DNA of 64,000 nucleotides from Pempheris klunzingeri (GCF_042242105.1 NC_092027.1:3609506-3673505), one strand, 5' to 3'; counted from the stretch's first letter, positions 35,901 to 48,547 are shown. A program made the numbers and translations. The notes: generated by a model not told the origin, from the sequence alone.

Positions 35901-37318
35901 TCCATTACAGCCGGGATGGAGACTGTGGACATGTTCTTCAGGAGGACCTGTACGCGTGCGGAGAACGACAGATAGCAGTGATCTTTTCCTGCCCCCCTAC
36001 TCTCTCTGAGCAAAGAGAGGAATTAACCAACACAATCACAACACAATTCTAAACTTCAATCTTCGGACAAAAGTTAAGAAGATCTGATGTTCATGAATAA
36101 AATCCTTGGCTTTTTCCCCTAAACTTTCTTCTTATGTGTCTTCTTAAGAAAAAACTTAAGCTTTAACCTAAATGAGATTCTTATTGATTTTGTTTACAAC
36201 TTAAAACTGACCCTTCCCCCGTCTTAAAACTGTTGCAGTGAAAATGTAAGAAATCCAAACAACCACGTTTCAGTCTTTCTCTGTTTAGCTTAACATTTAT
36301 TGTTCATTTATTCTTGTCTTGTCACTGTTGTTGTTGGAGGACGTCTCACATCTACTGAAAACAAAATAACTAAAACAATTTGACTGTCAACAGCCTTTAC
36401 CCAAACTATTATAAGATGAATTTTATTTCTGTTTTTATTTGTTTTGCTCCGTCTCAGGAGAAACTGAACAGAATAATTAAGAACAGAGAATACAGACACA
36501 TAATTCAAGGGTCTGTGTGAGGCTGCTTATATCTGATTAATCTGAGTATTTATACCTCTTCTGCTTTGTGTTTTGACCAAATCTGTCACCAAGAAATAAT
36601 AAGAGGCAAGAACCCATTTTTACACACATTTTAAGTCTCTGGTAGAGTTGCACCAATTAGTCAACTGATTAAACAGAAATGCCAGAAAAAATTCTGGTTC
36701 CAGCTCCTTAAATATGAAGATTTGCTGCGTTTCTCTGTTTTATATCACTGGAAAATTAATATCTTTGGGTTTTGGACTGTTGATTGAACAAATCAAGACA
36801 TCTGGACACGTCACCTTGAGCTCTGGGAAACTGAGATCCAACCAAGCAAAGACCAAGCAAATAATTGATTAATTGAGAAAATAATGAGCCGGTAAATGAA
36901 GAATGAAAATAACTGTCAGCTGCAGCTCTAGTCTCTGGAGCAACAACACTTGTATCTTGTTGCTGATGATATTGACGAGTACAACTTAGATCTTGAGGTA
37001 GTAGAAACTTATGACAACATGAACAGCATAAACAGCACGGCTCCATGCAGCTTTAACGTGTTCACGCTGATGAGAAAACAACGCTCCCACCTGGTCGTGG
37101 AAATAGGGCGAGGAGGCGGCCAGGACGCAGCGGTGGGCTTTGAACACATGTCCCTGGACGTGGATGGAGAGGTCGCAGAGCCTGCCGTCTTCTCTCTGCC
37201 GGTTCAGGCTGTCCAGCACTGAGGCCTGAGCGCTGGGGAAGCACACCTGCACCGCCGAGCCAGATGTGTCGCTGGGAGCTGAGCTGCTGCTTCCCACTTC
37301 CATGGGCAGGGACTGCAT
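32938..37318 (-). CDS. zbtb22: BTB/POZ zinc-finger transcription factor ZBTB22
   Basis: A nuclear DNA-binding repressor-type protein. Coding exons in transcript order are 37091-37318, 35204-35947, 34412-34693 and 32938-34047, giving 2364 nt and 787 aa; all junctions are phase 0. The start ATG at 37318 follows an acceptor directly. The BTB domain spans the first two exons (DGRLCDLSIHVQGHVFKAHRCVLAASSPYF, then VLLKNMSTVSIPAVM to VLQMWHIVDKCTELLKEG). Exon 2 continues with Gly/Ser-rich, Glu-rich and basic low-complexity sequence. Exon 3 has an acidic, charged segment. Exon 4 holds three C2H2-type fingers (VFMCHCGKTFTHKS, FHCPVCAKKFKMKHHL, YDCLGCGKKFMWRDS...HCERR), the diagnostic ZBTB22 set. The long GC-rich, Gly/Ser-rich C-terminal region is poorly conserved in general. 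Linkage between daxx and kifc1 agrees with the extended MHC. Confidence 0.92.
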
Positions 37319-38601
37319 CTGGGCGGTGGGAAAAAAACTCTCAGAACTCCCATAAATTACATTTGCTTTCCTTCCTGGTTTATCGCTAATAGATTTCTGC
37401 AGGGTGTGCAGTCCAGACAACAGTGTGTCACAACAACCACAGAGAGAGAGAGAACTTATTCTGATACCCAAATACAGGTGGTCCATCAATCATCTGTTTA
37501 CCTGGGAAAACAGTACTTGTTTAAATGTCACATGAATGCCATTCTGGAAACCACTCAGTTTTACTAAATGCTTTAAGTGCTTTGCAGTGTTAACTTAAGC
37601 AAAATTATGAATTCAAGAAAAACCCAAATACACTAAGCTTGACACTTAACTTAGTCATTATTCTCCTAATTTTCTATCACTCAAACTAAGGTCTGCTATG
37701 ACAGTGTGGTCTTTTAAAACCAAACTAAAATCATCTTTTTTTCTAAAGCTTTTAGTTTGATTTAAAGTGTGTCCTTAAAGGATAAAACTTTTTAAATATC
37801 TACTACTGATGGTTATCATCTCTAACTACTAACTAACAATGTTAGAATCAGTACTGTTATCATCACCTTTATGATAATAATAATATGTTGTCTCATATTT
37901 ATTCTATGAAACATCAACAAATAGAGAAAAATGTCCAACTTGATGTCTTAAAATGTTGAATATTTTATCAGACCGGCCAAAGACATTCAGTTTAAAATGA
38001 TATAAAACAGAAAAAAGCAGCGAATCCTTTTCTTAAATAAAGACTCAAAACTGTTCAATCATCAAAACAGCTACTGAGTTTGAGTTTGTGGTTCTATTGT
38101 TTTGTGTTGAACTATTAAAACAGCACTTTTATTAAATTTACTCTATCCTCTAATATAAATGGGGTGGACAAAATATTAGAAACACCTCTCTGTATATGTA
38201 AGGCAAAACAAAATGCTGAATCAACACTTTTCTACAGCTAAAACTGATCATGAAGGCAGCGTTTATTGCTTTTATATTACATTAAGTACAAAGAATCCAC
38301 CAATCAGCAAGAAAAGATTTTCCAGGTATGTCCAGTGGTAAAGCTGAATTTCATCACAATATTTTTTGTGGTGTTTTATAACTTCATTAGCTACAGTATT
38401 TGCTCTTATGAACAAGAACTGTGATTCCAATCTCAGCACTTGAGTAACATTTGCCAGTTAATTTGACTCGACCTGACCTAATTCCCAAACAGTCAACGGA
38501 CTCCATGATGAACGCTGTGTTTAAGTGGGATGCTTTCGTCACGTCTTCATCCTCAGACCCGTGTGTGTGGGAGAATATAAACATGCAGCGGAAACACTGG
38601 C

Positions 38602-38628
38602 CAATCAAGGGAGCAGCTCCCTTGATTG
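38602..38628. repeat. 27-bp perfect palindrome
   Basis: CAATCAAGGGAGC, a single A, then GCTCCCTTGATTG: 13-bp arms separated by one base. It can form a tight cruciform or hairpin. It lies in zbtb22 intron 1 and is not part of the larger inverted repeat 200 bp away. Confidence 0.9.
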
Positions 38629-38830
38629 TCCACGTTGTTACTCAGAAAAGCCTCTTCATTTACCCAGAATACGCCACAAATTAGTCCTACTTGTGGCAGT
38701 CAAGAACGAGGCAGCCTTGTGCAGCTGAAAACCTGAAGTGTCTCATTTGAAGTGTCTTTGTTAGATCTCAGCCTTCAGTCACAGTCTGTCTTTGTGCAGC
38801 CAGCCTCCCTGCTGCATGTCACCCTGCCTC

Positions 38831-38996
38831 AGTGACAACAAGATGCACATTGTGTACATGTGTTAGTTATATGCATTTAATGTCTAGTGCATTATATATA
38901 TACATATATACACATAATTATATTTAATATATATATTAGTATATTTAAATGCATATAACTAAGCTGTACATATACATAATGTGCATCTTGTCACTG
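38831..38996. repeat. Inverted-repeat (MITE-like) element
   Basis: The left arm AGTGACAACAAGATGCACAT... (38831-38881) pairs with the complement of the right arm (about 38943-38996). Shared words are GTGACAA, AAGATGCACATT, GTTATATGCATTTAA. The centre of about 60 bp is AT-rich. Arms of about 50 bp with few mismatches suggest a small foldback transposon. Confidence 0.75.
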
Positions 38997-39050
38997 CACT
39001 AATAACACTAGAGCAGATTTTAATTGGCTGCACTCTGACAGCAGAATGAA

Positions 39051-39130
39051 TACATATATATATATATATACATATGTGTGTTTATATATATATATATATG
39101 TATGTATATATATATATATATATATAAATA
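39051..39130. repeat. (TA)n-rich tract
   Basis: Three runs of TATATATA separated by 'catatgtgtgtt' and 'tgtatg' words, in zbtb22 intron 1. Confidence 0.9.
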
Positions 39131-39493
39131 TAGAAAAGCTCAGATCAACATGTGATTTTGTGGTTTCCAGGAAACAATAATAATTACTCAGCCACCAGAA
39201 AATGCCCCCATCATACATACCGCACCACTTTGTTGCTGTTATTGGTGCTTGAGGCAAATCAACAGCTGGAGGAGAAAAACAACCCACTTTTAGTTGACAA
39301 GCTGCAGGAGCACAGCTGCTGATTTAGTGAGCAGCCCCGGACTGTTGTGGAGATGTTCCTCCGGTGGAAGTCCTCCCTCTCAGGCAGCAGACGGAGAAAA
39401 CAGTTCCCAGCTCCAGACTGTGGTCACGCCGTTATTACAGATGTGCCGTTAGCCCGCTAGCTAGCTCCCAGACGCTGCGGACATTGAACTCAC

Positions 39494-39740
39494 CGTTTTT
39501 ACTTGACGCCGCAGCCTTCAGAGGTGGAGCCGCCGACCGAGCCCAGGGCAGCGCGTCCCGCCGGTGTGTGCAGGCCCCGGAGTTTGAGGACCATCTTTTG
39601 GAAATGTTGTTCCCATCTGATGCGAAACCTCCTGCAGCAGCAGACAGCGAGGCTGCGCCTTTAAAAGGAGCCAGACAGACGAGCCAGACTTCGGCCGACA
39701 GAAAATACATTAAATAAATAATAAAACCGACATATTTAAA
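39494..39740 (-). promoter_or_regulatory. zbtb22: zbtb22 5' UTR exon and CpG-rich promoter
   Basis: A donor ACG|GTGAGT on the minus strand ends an exon at 39494. The DNA beyond it (to about 39700) is CpG-rich, unlike the flanks, as expected of a TATA-less promoter. A minus-strand open frame across it has no family match and is treated as UTR. The transcription start is not determined. Confidence 0.5.
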
Positions 39741-40907
39741 TGCGGCGTCGCCTGTTTTGTTTATTAATAACAGCAAAGGTAAAAAGAAAAGAAAAGGAAA
39801 ATGTATTTGAAATACTCTTTTTTCTCATCTTTATCCAAAATAATCTTTTAAAACTGACACACATTGTAGACGTGTGGAATATAATCACATTTAATGTAAA
39901 TCTTTAAAATGACACAAATACATCTTATCTATGCTGTACAGAATAATCTAGAACACAAAAGGATGTTTATGAGTTTATGATCTGAGACGGAGGCAAACAG
40001 AGAAATATGATTTTCATGTCATCTTTTACTGTTTTAATATGAAGTCCAAGAAACTTACAGTACATAACCAGCCTTCATCAGTCCTGTTTACTGATCGTCC
40101 TCCAGGGTTTATGTGCAAACAGAACTCAGAACTGCAAGGAAGTTTGCAAAATAAAGGCAGCTAGATGTTCACTGTCAGACTTTAGGACTCAAAGAGGACT
40201 CAAAAAGGCAAAACCACTGCAGTCTGAAAAGCATTAATGATAACTTGTCTGATAGAAACAGAGGAGGGTAGTAATAGTAGCAGCCCATCTATTGGATGTC
40301 TTTATTATTACACCATGTTGGGCCAGAGAGTACAGATAGAAAAACAACAAAACAATGACCACTTATCACCAAAAAAAAAAAAAAAAAAAAAAAAAACACC
40401 ATCTGTTGGATTACACTTCATATATTTGTAATTATTGTGCATGTTTTAGCTAACAGACTAGATTTAAACTGGAAGGGGGAAAAACAACTGAATAATATGG
40501 GTCCTTTTATTAAAATATGGCATCTTCAATGGAGATTAAATGTTTCAGATAGAGATTATCTCATCAGTCAAAACATTTGAGAGCCATGTAAGAATAATAA
40601 TTAAAAAAAACGACAAAAACAAAACAACCTGAAACGTTCGTAAAATATGTGTACCTGTATGTACAAATCCACTTGGTTTACAAAGAAGCATAACGATGTT
40701 TAAAAGCATGCATTAGTGATCACTAATCACTAATCACACCCTGAGAATATACAGAAGGATTTTAGTTTTTGGCTCTTTTCTGCCTGGCGTGTACGTGAAA
40801 GGTGTTTAAGTGGAAGGCAGGAAATAATTACACTGAACATTTCATGTTGTGACCACAATGATAAAAATAGTAAAAACAGAGTTAAGGTGTTTTTTAAGCA
40901 CTCTGCT
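39741..40907. other. Intergenic sequence and kifc1 3' UTR
   Basis: About 1.1 kb between kifc1 and zbtb22, in tandem orientation. Candidate minus-strand AATAAA signals for kifc1 are at 40506-40511 and 40301-40306. An A26 run lies at 40371-40396. No gene is seen. Confidence 0.5.
40371..40396 (+). repeat. A26 homopolymer
   Basis: Twenty-six consecutive A residues. It may be a retroposed poly(A) tail or simple slippage; no retrogene precedes it. Confidence 0.9.
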
Positions 40908-43900
40908 CTACTTTCGGTTGGCGCTTGCTGTTCCGATCACGCAGTCGTTCACCTGTAAAGACAGAAAACAAAGGAAAATAAAGCTAAAGTAATTTGTTGA
41001 TGAAGACTTGAGGTGTCTTTCCCCTCAGGAACTACTGTACTGACCAACTTAAAGACTTCTTTTGTATTTTCCCAGTGAGTAAATCAGATAACGTCTGGTG
41101 AAATGACATTGTAGTTTTCTCAGAGCATTTCTCAAACACGATATAGATATTTAACTTCATAGGATGAAGTCTTCACATCATGCGACTGATGCACTCATGT
41201 CACGGTGCACCAGCCATCTCATCACACAGGACGTCAGACAAACACAGAGGCCACTGACCTTGCTGGCAAACCTCAAGGAGTTGAGGGTTTCCCCAAAGCT
41301 GTCCGGCTCTGGGGCGATGTTCGCAAACATCAGGCTGGGATGAAACAAACAGAAATATAATCAACAAACATAAACTCACAACAAAAAAACCCTCCTGTCC
41401 TAAATAAGTTCTCCTGTGTTGAAGTTGAAAACCAGGAAAAAGATGGTAAAGTCATAATTTGCCTGCTCTGCTCTGATTCAGCAGGTAAGCAGCTGTAACG
41501 TGGAGGCTGAGCTCACTTCCTGTCAAATTAACTGGATCATTCTGGATAAAATAGCCCTTTGCTGTGAGCGAACGATGAGCTCAAGTAACACAACATAATA
41601 AACCATCTGCTGTTGGCGTCTAGAGGCCATGTGGGCGAAGAACTCACGTTTTGCTGTTTCCCCCCAAGCAGCCCTGCAGAAGGTAGGTGAGCTTGGAGTT
41701 CCTGTATGGAACGTAGCTCTCCTGGAACACAAAATAAAAGTCAATATACGGGGACGCCACAAACAAGATGAACACAGTTGCATCATCTCCAACAAAAGGG
41801 TGTAAATAAACCATATATCGAAGGCTTCTAATCTATCTTCCATCTCTTCTATCGAAGGCTTCACTGCCGCAGAAGTTGCAGCCTTTGAGCTCAGTACTGA
41901 TAACATGCACACCAATATTCCACTATTATAACCAATACGACAATTTTCCAAATTGGATACGAGTCATATAAACAGCTGTTATTCTGGATATTCTGAATTA
42001 AGCTTCATTCTGAATGCAGTATTTTCTGATTTGGACACGTGGGATATGTTGAGCATTCTTTGTGTACAGCACATTCGGAAGATGTGATAGACGCCTGTGC
42101 AGGCCCGAAAGGACAGAGGAACACAATTACTTTTAAACATTTTAAAAGATATCAACAGGTTTTTGGATATGTGCAAGTATCACGACGCAGACCTTTCCAA
42201 TAAGGTGGCTGGAGGAGTGAAAAGAAAAGAGGGAAGCTGTGTTCACATGGTCGAACATGTCCACCACCACAAAAACAAAATGGTACAAGCGGCTCCAGCC
42301 GTTCCACTCTACTCCAACCAGACTACACACAGCTACACACACACACGGGAATGTTAGTGGAATATTAGTGGAATAGTTGGTTTCTCTAGCCATGTAAAGA
42401 ACATTGTCTTTTTCGGAATAGGGCACGTAAAGGGCGGTGAGTGTTGGTTGTTTTCATCCATGCTCCTGCTCACAGACCTTGTTGGCCAGTGCGGTGATGA
42501 CGATTCCCAGGTTGGACAGGGAGCCGTTGATGGCCGTCATCTCTTTAAAGCGATCACCCTGAGACTGACTCTTCATCATCCGCTCACTGCCTGCCAAGTC
42601 CACCAGGCACAGAGTGGCTACAATACACAAAAAAATAATCTCAGAGTTAAAAAAAAACCAACAAAAACACAATGTTCACAGTGAAAAACAGATTATAAAA
42701 AGACCCCATACATGCAGGAACGGCACCAGTTTTGTATAAGTGATCTCCTGTGACTGAGCCGAGCCGAACAATAACATTAATGTTGAGCCAATAATAGACC
42801 AGACCTTTTTTCCATTCCAGAGTTTTTAATGTACAAGTCAAACCACATTTCTGACATTGGCACCGTCAGTGAGATGATACTCACATTTGCATTTGACATC
42901 CCTGCCAGCATTCGCTCCCTCGATATCGAGCTGGAAGACTGAATGGGAGCGAGAGGAGCGGTCATTCTGGGCCGTCTGGGCCGTGGAGCGATTCTGATTG
43001 GCCAACGCAATCAGGCCAAGAACCTGACAGTGAAAGACCGCATCGATTATTATTGGAAAATAACAAATCAATAAATAAAACAGTATGTAAGTGCGGATCA
43101 AAGATACTTCTGTAATCGTCTGTCTGCTGTACCTGGTCCTCGCTGGAGACCTTCTCGTAGGTGAGATTGGTGATTGTCACCTCGTTGTTGGTTGACTTTC
43201 TGATCTCGTGCTCTGGCCTCTTGCTGGCCTTGCCGGTGTAGAGGAGGTCTCGCAGGGTCTCGTTGTAAATTTCCACAAAGCTTGCCGTGAAGGTGAACTG
43301 AGATAAAACAGAAAAGGTGCCAACATTTAATAAAAGTGCTCACTTTCATAATGTGCAACTGTACAAACTATACTTCCACCTCCCCTTTATACATTCACAT
43401 GCATGACGCTACACACTAACCTCCCAGCCTTGTGCTCCTAGCTTCTCTGCTGCTCTGAAGATTTGCTGCACAGCTCTGGGAATGACACCTTTGGTCTCAT
43501 CAAACTCATCTCCCTCCATGGTGTATGTCTTCCCGCTTCCTGTCTGGCCATAGGCAAAGCAGCAGACGTTGTAGCCATCCAATGCTGACTGCACCAGCAG
43601 CGAGATCTCTTCAAAGACCTGAAAACAAAGTGACAAAATCAGCATGAATTTCCTGCTCTTGCAGGAAACAGCCACAACAAACATGAATAAACAGAACACA
43701 GGTGGTACTTAGTCCTGATAACTTAAAGATTTCTTGTCTGTATTGTGAATTGTGGTACACGTGCAAAGTGTTTACCTCTTGCTGAGAAGTCTGGGGTCCA
43801 AACACGCGGTCAAAATTAAAGTTGTAATTCTTCTGAGTGTCTGCAGTTTTGCCTGTGTGAGACTGAAAAGCAGAAAAAAGGCAATATTTAGTTTCATACT

Positions 43901-46310
43901 TTGAGATATTCTAACGCAAAATTTTACTTCTGTCTGACACTTTTGTGATGATGGGATACTGCTGTCACTTTGGCACGTGTTAGTTAGCCAGTTAATGCAA
44001 GACAGCAGTTTCCTTAACTACAGTGTGCAGACAGGATTCTCACCTCCTCTGTTTTGGCCAGTGTTATCATCTTCTTGTCGCCGGCTGGGAGCATAATGTG
44101 CTTGCTGAGTCCTCCGCTCACCAGTGGTCGCACCCTGCAAAAGACCCTAATATTGCCCTGCATGGAGAAGATGACAGACAGATAGATCTCATTAATCAGA
44201 GTGACAGCATTTGTTTAGTCGTTGCGAAATCAACAGAGGAGGATGTGGCTGTCAGGCTAAACCAAATTTTCACCAGCGTTTTTCTCAGTCACAGTCAGAA
44301 TATAACTAGAAGTTAGGTAATCCAGCTCAAAAGCCTTTCCGAGTTGAGCCGTTACCCCCATAGTAACTTGCCTTGAGCTCCTGGATGATATTGTGGAGCT
44401 GCCTGCGCTCCATCTCCCCAGCATGAAGGTCATCCTTCTGCTGTGTCACAGTCTCTTTGAGAGAACGGACCTCCTCCTCTGTGTCTCCCAGAGTCACCTG
44501 CAGGCGGGTCAGAGTTGATTCCTGCACTGACAGCTTCATCTGCAGGGGAAAGACGGACATAACAAAAACAAATTGGTATTTTCCGAAATATGACCATCTT
44601 ATTTTCATTGGATTTCAGCAAAGCAACGGGTCCTTTCTTGGTTGTTTAAGACCAAGTAGTCATCAGACTTAATACCTTCAGCGTTTGCAGCTCTGTCTCT
44701 TGGCTGTCCCGGAGAGTCTCCATGACCTTATATTTGCTCTCTAAGTTGGAGAGCTCCTTCTGAAGAGTGCTCTTTTCACTAGACACTCTTTCCAACTCAT
44801 CCCGGACTCCTGACAAGGCATGTAGCTTCTCCTCATACTCACTACAATCAGCATAAAGAAAGGACAAATTAGTAACATTAGAATATGATGACAGTAAAAT
44901 ATTTAATTAAATAAATGTTTTCAAATGCAGTGGTCCTTGCACCTGATCTGGCTCCTCTGCCTCTCAAGGTTGCTCTCCAGTCCAGCCATTCTTGATTGAC
45001 TCTGGACCACAGATCCTCTCAGATCCTCATTCTCCTGGTTCACAGATTTGACCTTGGTCTGGTAGTTACGGATCTTACCCTCCATGTCGCTGACCTTGCC
45101 CTTCAAATCCCACGCATGCCGCTTGGTCCCGCCAACACCTGCACACAAGAGCATCATCATCAACAGATGTGGCCGTTCAGAATCTTTCTCAGTTTTCCTT
45201 TCAGGCCATTACAGAACAGGCCTTTTCTACATACACCCCTTTTCACAGGGAATATCCTGACCCATCACAACAGGAAAAACAAAGGTATAATAATACAATC
45301 AAATGTAAAAGCATTTAGTTGCTTTATTTGATGTGATTTACTTAAAGCACAAAAAAGGAGAATAGATTTCCCACCTGCTTTTGTGCCAGTGGAAGCAACC
45401 GGTTGCTTCATGTTTCCTTTTGCTGCAGTTGAAGCTACAGACTGTTTCAGGACACCTGATGAAACACAAAAGATGCATGAAAAATTACATCATATTATGT
45501 AACGCTAGAATCTATTACCTTTATAACAATTACTTGTGCTTGGATTGGAGCTTCTGCATTTTTCTTGCTACCAGTTGGTAAAGAATACAAATTAAACTAA
45601 AGTGAGACTGTAGTGCTCAATCACTTCTCCAGGTAAGGGTTTGTCAACACAAGGCGTGCAATCCTATCCTGACATAAAACCACATCACAGGGAATGCTCT
45701 TTCCTCCATCACTGAGCAGACAGCGAATCTTACCTCTGGACGGACCAACAGCCACGGTGGCAGCACCCACACCTCTGACTGGTTTAGCTGTGTGAGGGCC
45801 AAAGTGAGACAGACAGGTATATGTTAGGCCTACATATAACGAGATCATAGGACAGACGTAACTCAAAATAAAAAAATAATAAGTTACTGTTTCTGAAAGA
45901 CACTCAAACTCAGGTTTGAGCTAGTAACTCACAAACAGGTGCCCTGGTTGCTGCAACAGGAGGCCGCTTGCCACCGATGATTGTAGCTGCTGCATGTGGT
46001 TTGACATGGTCTGGGTCCTTACGAATCTTCTTCTGCAAACACAAAGGAAAGCCACCGGCATAAAGCAATGGCAATGACGCCGTGTTATATTTCAAAAAAG
46101 TGATTGGCCAACATCTGGGTGCTAGAATGTATGAGCTAGATAACTGGTTACTTCATATGTGGAGCAGCATCAGAATAAAACAGAAAGTCAATGAGATGAA
46201 AGATGTTAATGGTCTTTAGTACAAACCTGAGCAGGCGCCAGCTCTTGGCTGTTCTCTGAGCTGTTGCTTGTAAGGACCCTCTTGTTTGACATAACTGGCA
46301 AGCGGGACAT
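40908..46310 (-). CDS. kifc1: Kinesin-14 KIFC1 (HSET), minus-end-directed spindle motor
   Basis: Cross-links and slides spindle microtubules and focuses poles. Coding exons in transcript order: 46227-46310, 45933-46032, 45734-45787, 45375-45455, 44943-45138, 44676-44841, 44372-44539, 44044-44157, 43776-43862, 43421-43618, 43133-43297, 42885-43023, 42478-42617, 41648-41721, 41259-41334, 40908-40952; 1887 nt, 628 aa. The basic tail (residues 1-110) is followed by a coiled coil (about 115-283), the neck and [12 protein letters not shown]. The C-terminal motor has GQTGSGKT (P-loop), [11 protein letters not shown] (switch I) and VDLAGSER (switch II), and ends [14 protein letters not shown], close to the human ending as I recall it. 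All introns are GT-AG except a GC-AG intron after 44372. The start ATG is the first in exon 2; exon 1 (near 47.34-47.4 kb) is untranslated. Confidence 0.95.
41945..42445. mobile_element. Possible DNA-transposon fragment in a kifc1 intron
   Basis: Repeated TATTCNGAAT-type words occur at both ends (for example 'ttctggatattctgaattaag' and 'ttttcggaatagggcacgtaaag'). A plus-strand open frame (about 42097-42357) of no known family lies between. This composition is unlike the neighbouring introns and suggests a mobile insertion. I could not define exact inverted ends or a target duplication. Confidence 0.35.
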
Positions 46311-47338
46311 ACTCTGTTGGGAGTAAAGAGGTAAATTATGGTTAAACCATCACTGAAAGACAGTCTCAACAATTAATACATCTGTCACACTAATCTCAAA
46401 CAGAAGCGTGGTTAGCCCCCCAGTTTGTCCCTCGAGTTACAGAGGGAAGCGTCTATTTCTCTGAGACACAAATACCCAGCCATGTTTCAAAAGGGTCATT
46501 CAAAACACTTACTTCTGTTCTGATATTTCTAATTTGCATGAAAATAAGTAATGGAAAGTAACTTCAATAGAGACAAATACAATTGATTCGTTAAACCTTG
46601 GTTCATGGATCAGTTAAGAGAAGATATATGCCATTATTGTGTACCATCTTTGTTAGGATTAGGGACCAGAGTGGTAATCTGAGAAACAGATTAATGGATC
46701 TGCGCTTCAGAGCAGAAATAATATTAGCTAAATTACCTACTGGGCTTTTTTATTATTATTTTTTAAGGATTGTAGTATTACTCTATATAATGGTAATTAA
46801 TGAGAGCCACTGACTGGAGCTACAGCATAGTCAACAGAGTTTACTGGTGTAATTCAGGTATGAAGCACATTTCAGTGTATGCTGGAACAAAAGTAGTCAA
46901 CGTTACCTGTAAAAAAAATCATTGTATTACACAGATACTATGGATGCAGTTTAAATTAGCTTAAGATAACTAAACTAATTTTCCGTCCACATAAAGCTCC
47001 CTTCAAGTACAATAACTGATCCTCACCTCTGTGCAATCACACACAACTAACGTTAACGGTAGGTTGCTTTATAGGATACAGTCAGAGCTGAAACGTAACC
47101 AAATAAAATAAGTATATAGGAGCACGTTAAATATTAAATTAGCTCTGACTGTATTACCATTAGCCACGTAAAACAAGCTAGCTAACCATCGTCCATGTTA
47201 GCTGTTAGCTGGACTATAAAAGGTACATACGTTAAATTACAGGATCTGTCGTTTTTGTATTGTTTTTGAGTTGTGCAAGCCCCCTTTAAAATGTGATATG
47301 AAGGTGATTATATAGCTTTAAGTAATGTAAACACTCAC
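46311..47338 (-). other. kifc1 intron 1
   Basis: About 1 kb of AT-rich intron between the untranslated exon 1 (donor GATGTG|GTGAGT at 47339) and exon 2 (acceptor CCCAACAG at 46314-46316). No further exon is seen. Confidence 0.6.
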
Positions 47339-47460
47339 CACATCCAAAGCTGCGTCTCACTTGTGCTCCCTCCGCTCCACCGGCTCCGGCCGTTTGAATT
47401 TGAAATTGAACTGTTTTGGTGGACGCTTCGGAGGAGCTGCCCTGATTGGTTGACTCCGCA
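47339..47460 (-). promoter_or_regulatory. kifc1: kifc1 promoter and exon 1 with CCAAT and CHR motifs
   Basis: The complement carries CCAAT (ATTGG on the plus strand at 47445-47449) and, about 40 bp closer to the gene, two adjacent TTCAAA words (TTTGAA at 47393-47398 and 47399-47404). CCAAT followed by a CHR (TTTGAA/TTCAAA) is the NF-Y plus DREAM/MMB arrangement of G2/M genes, which suits a mitotic kinesin. The donor at 47339 closes the untranslated first exon. Confidence 0.6.
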
Positions 47461-48547
47461 TAAACCCCGCCCCCTCTTGTTTTAGATGCATGCTTGATGT
47501 GTTGCACGGAGTGTCCCGTTCGGGCGGGGACGCTCTCGCTTCGGGTTAATCCCTCATACCAAACGCAACAGCTCGTCTGCCTGATGAGTGATCAAACGAA
47601 TCACATTCATTGTAGCGACGTTACTAAAGAAGAATTGGTTCACTGTTCATTTATTTTTGTTATAAGTCATGTTATTTCTTATTTATTGTATTCATCATAA
47701 TATTAAATCCATGTGTCCATCTGTTTTTTGGATATAAAATTAAATAAACATAAACAGTTACATAGACTTACCTACAAATTTTAACTGTTTTTACAGATTA
47801 AAATGCAGTTTTAACATCAAGTAAATGCTGCAAGCTGTGAATAGATATGCATATGTGTGTATACTGTACACAACCACAAAGATATTTAGTCGTACTTGCA
47901 TTGATGGACATTGTATGTTGGTCAATCTGTATGTTATCTATTATACACTGTTTTCACTGGCTCTTAACTTACTCTTTAATTACAGCAAAACAGAACCAGG
48001 GTTCATCATTTGAAATAAAAAGGTATCAGAATACTTACGCTGCCTTGCAATGACACAAACTGGCATCAGTATTTTTTTATACATTCAAACCTCAGAGGAT
48101 TCACGTTTTAGTTGCTTGGATGGCTGATGATGTTCAGACCTTTGAGCGTAACGTCACAGCAAATGATCTGCAGAACCGAGTTGATAATTAACAGCCATTG
48201 CATTATAAAGTCAATCTCAGTTTATTTCTTTGCTGCTTATTACACATTATTACCTGCTTTCCAAACAGTTGTTCACTAACACTGAACATACGTAATCCAC
48301 TTGACCCAACTTCTCTGTCGATGTTCTCGGACTACAAATAAAATGTTTGTCAACTTGATTAATCATGAACACTATCAATTAAAGTAACCCGTGCAGAAAA
48401 AACTCATAACTCAAAAAGTTGGGTCTCAGATTTGGTTATATTAGTCAAAACATCATCAAATAATCACTTCCATATCACCATGCAGTCTGGATCTTAATAA
48501 AATAAATCAGACAATGAGGATTTTTCATCATAAACTGTTTTTCGAAC
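47461..48547. other. Intergenic region upstream of kifc1
   Basis: AT-rich sequence with no recognisable gene, RNA gene or clear repeat. A few AATAAA words occur on both strands. Confidence 0.4.

Larger units (their letters stand above)
37319..39493 (-). other. zbtb22 intron 1
   Basis: The intron between the 5' UTR exon and the first coding exon. It holds a repeat-like word 'ggtggacaaaatattagaaacacc' (38163), a 27-bp palindrome (38602-38628), an inverted-repeat element (38831-38996) and a TATA dinucleotide tract (39051-39130). No additional exon is evident. Confidence 0.5.

Noticed and set aside
39435-39776. 113-codon minus-strand open frame at the zbtb22 promoter
   Set aside because: It overlaps a CpG-rich 5' UTR exon, is interrupted by a strong donor and has no known domain.
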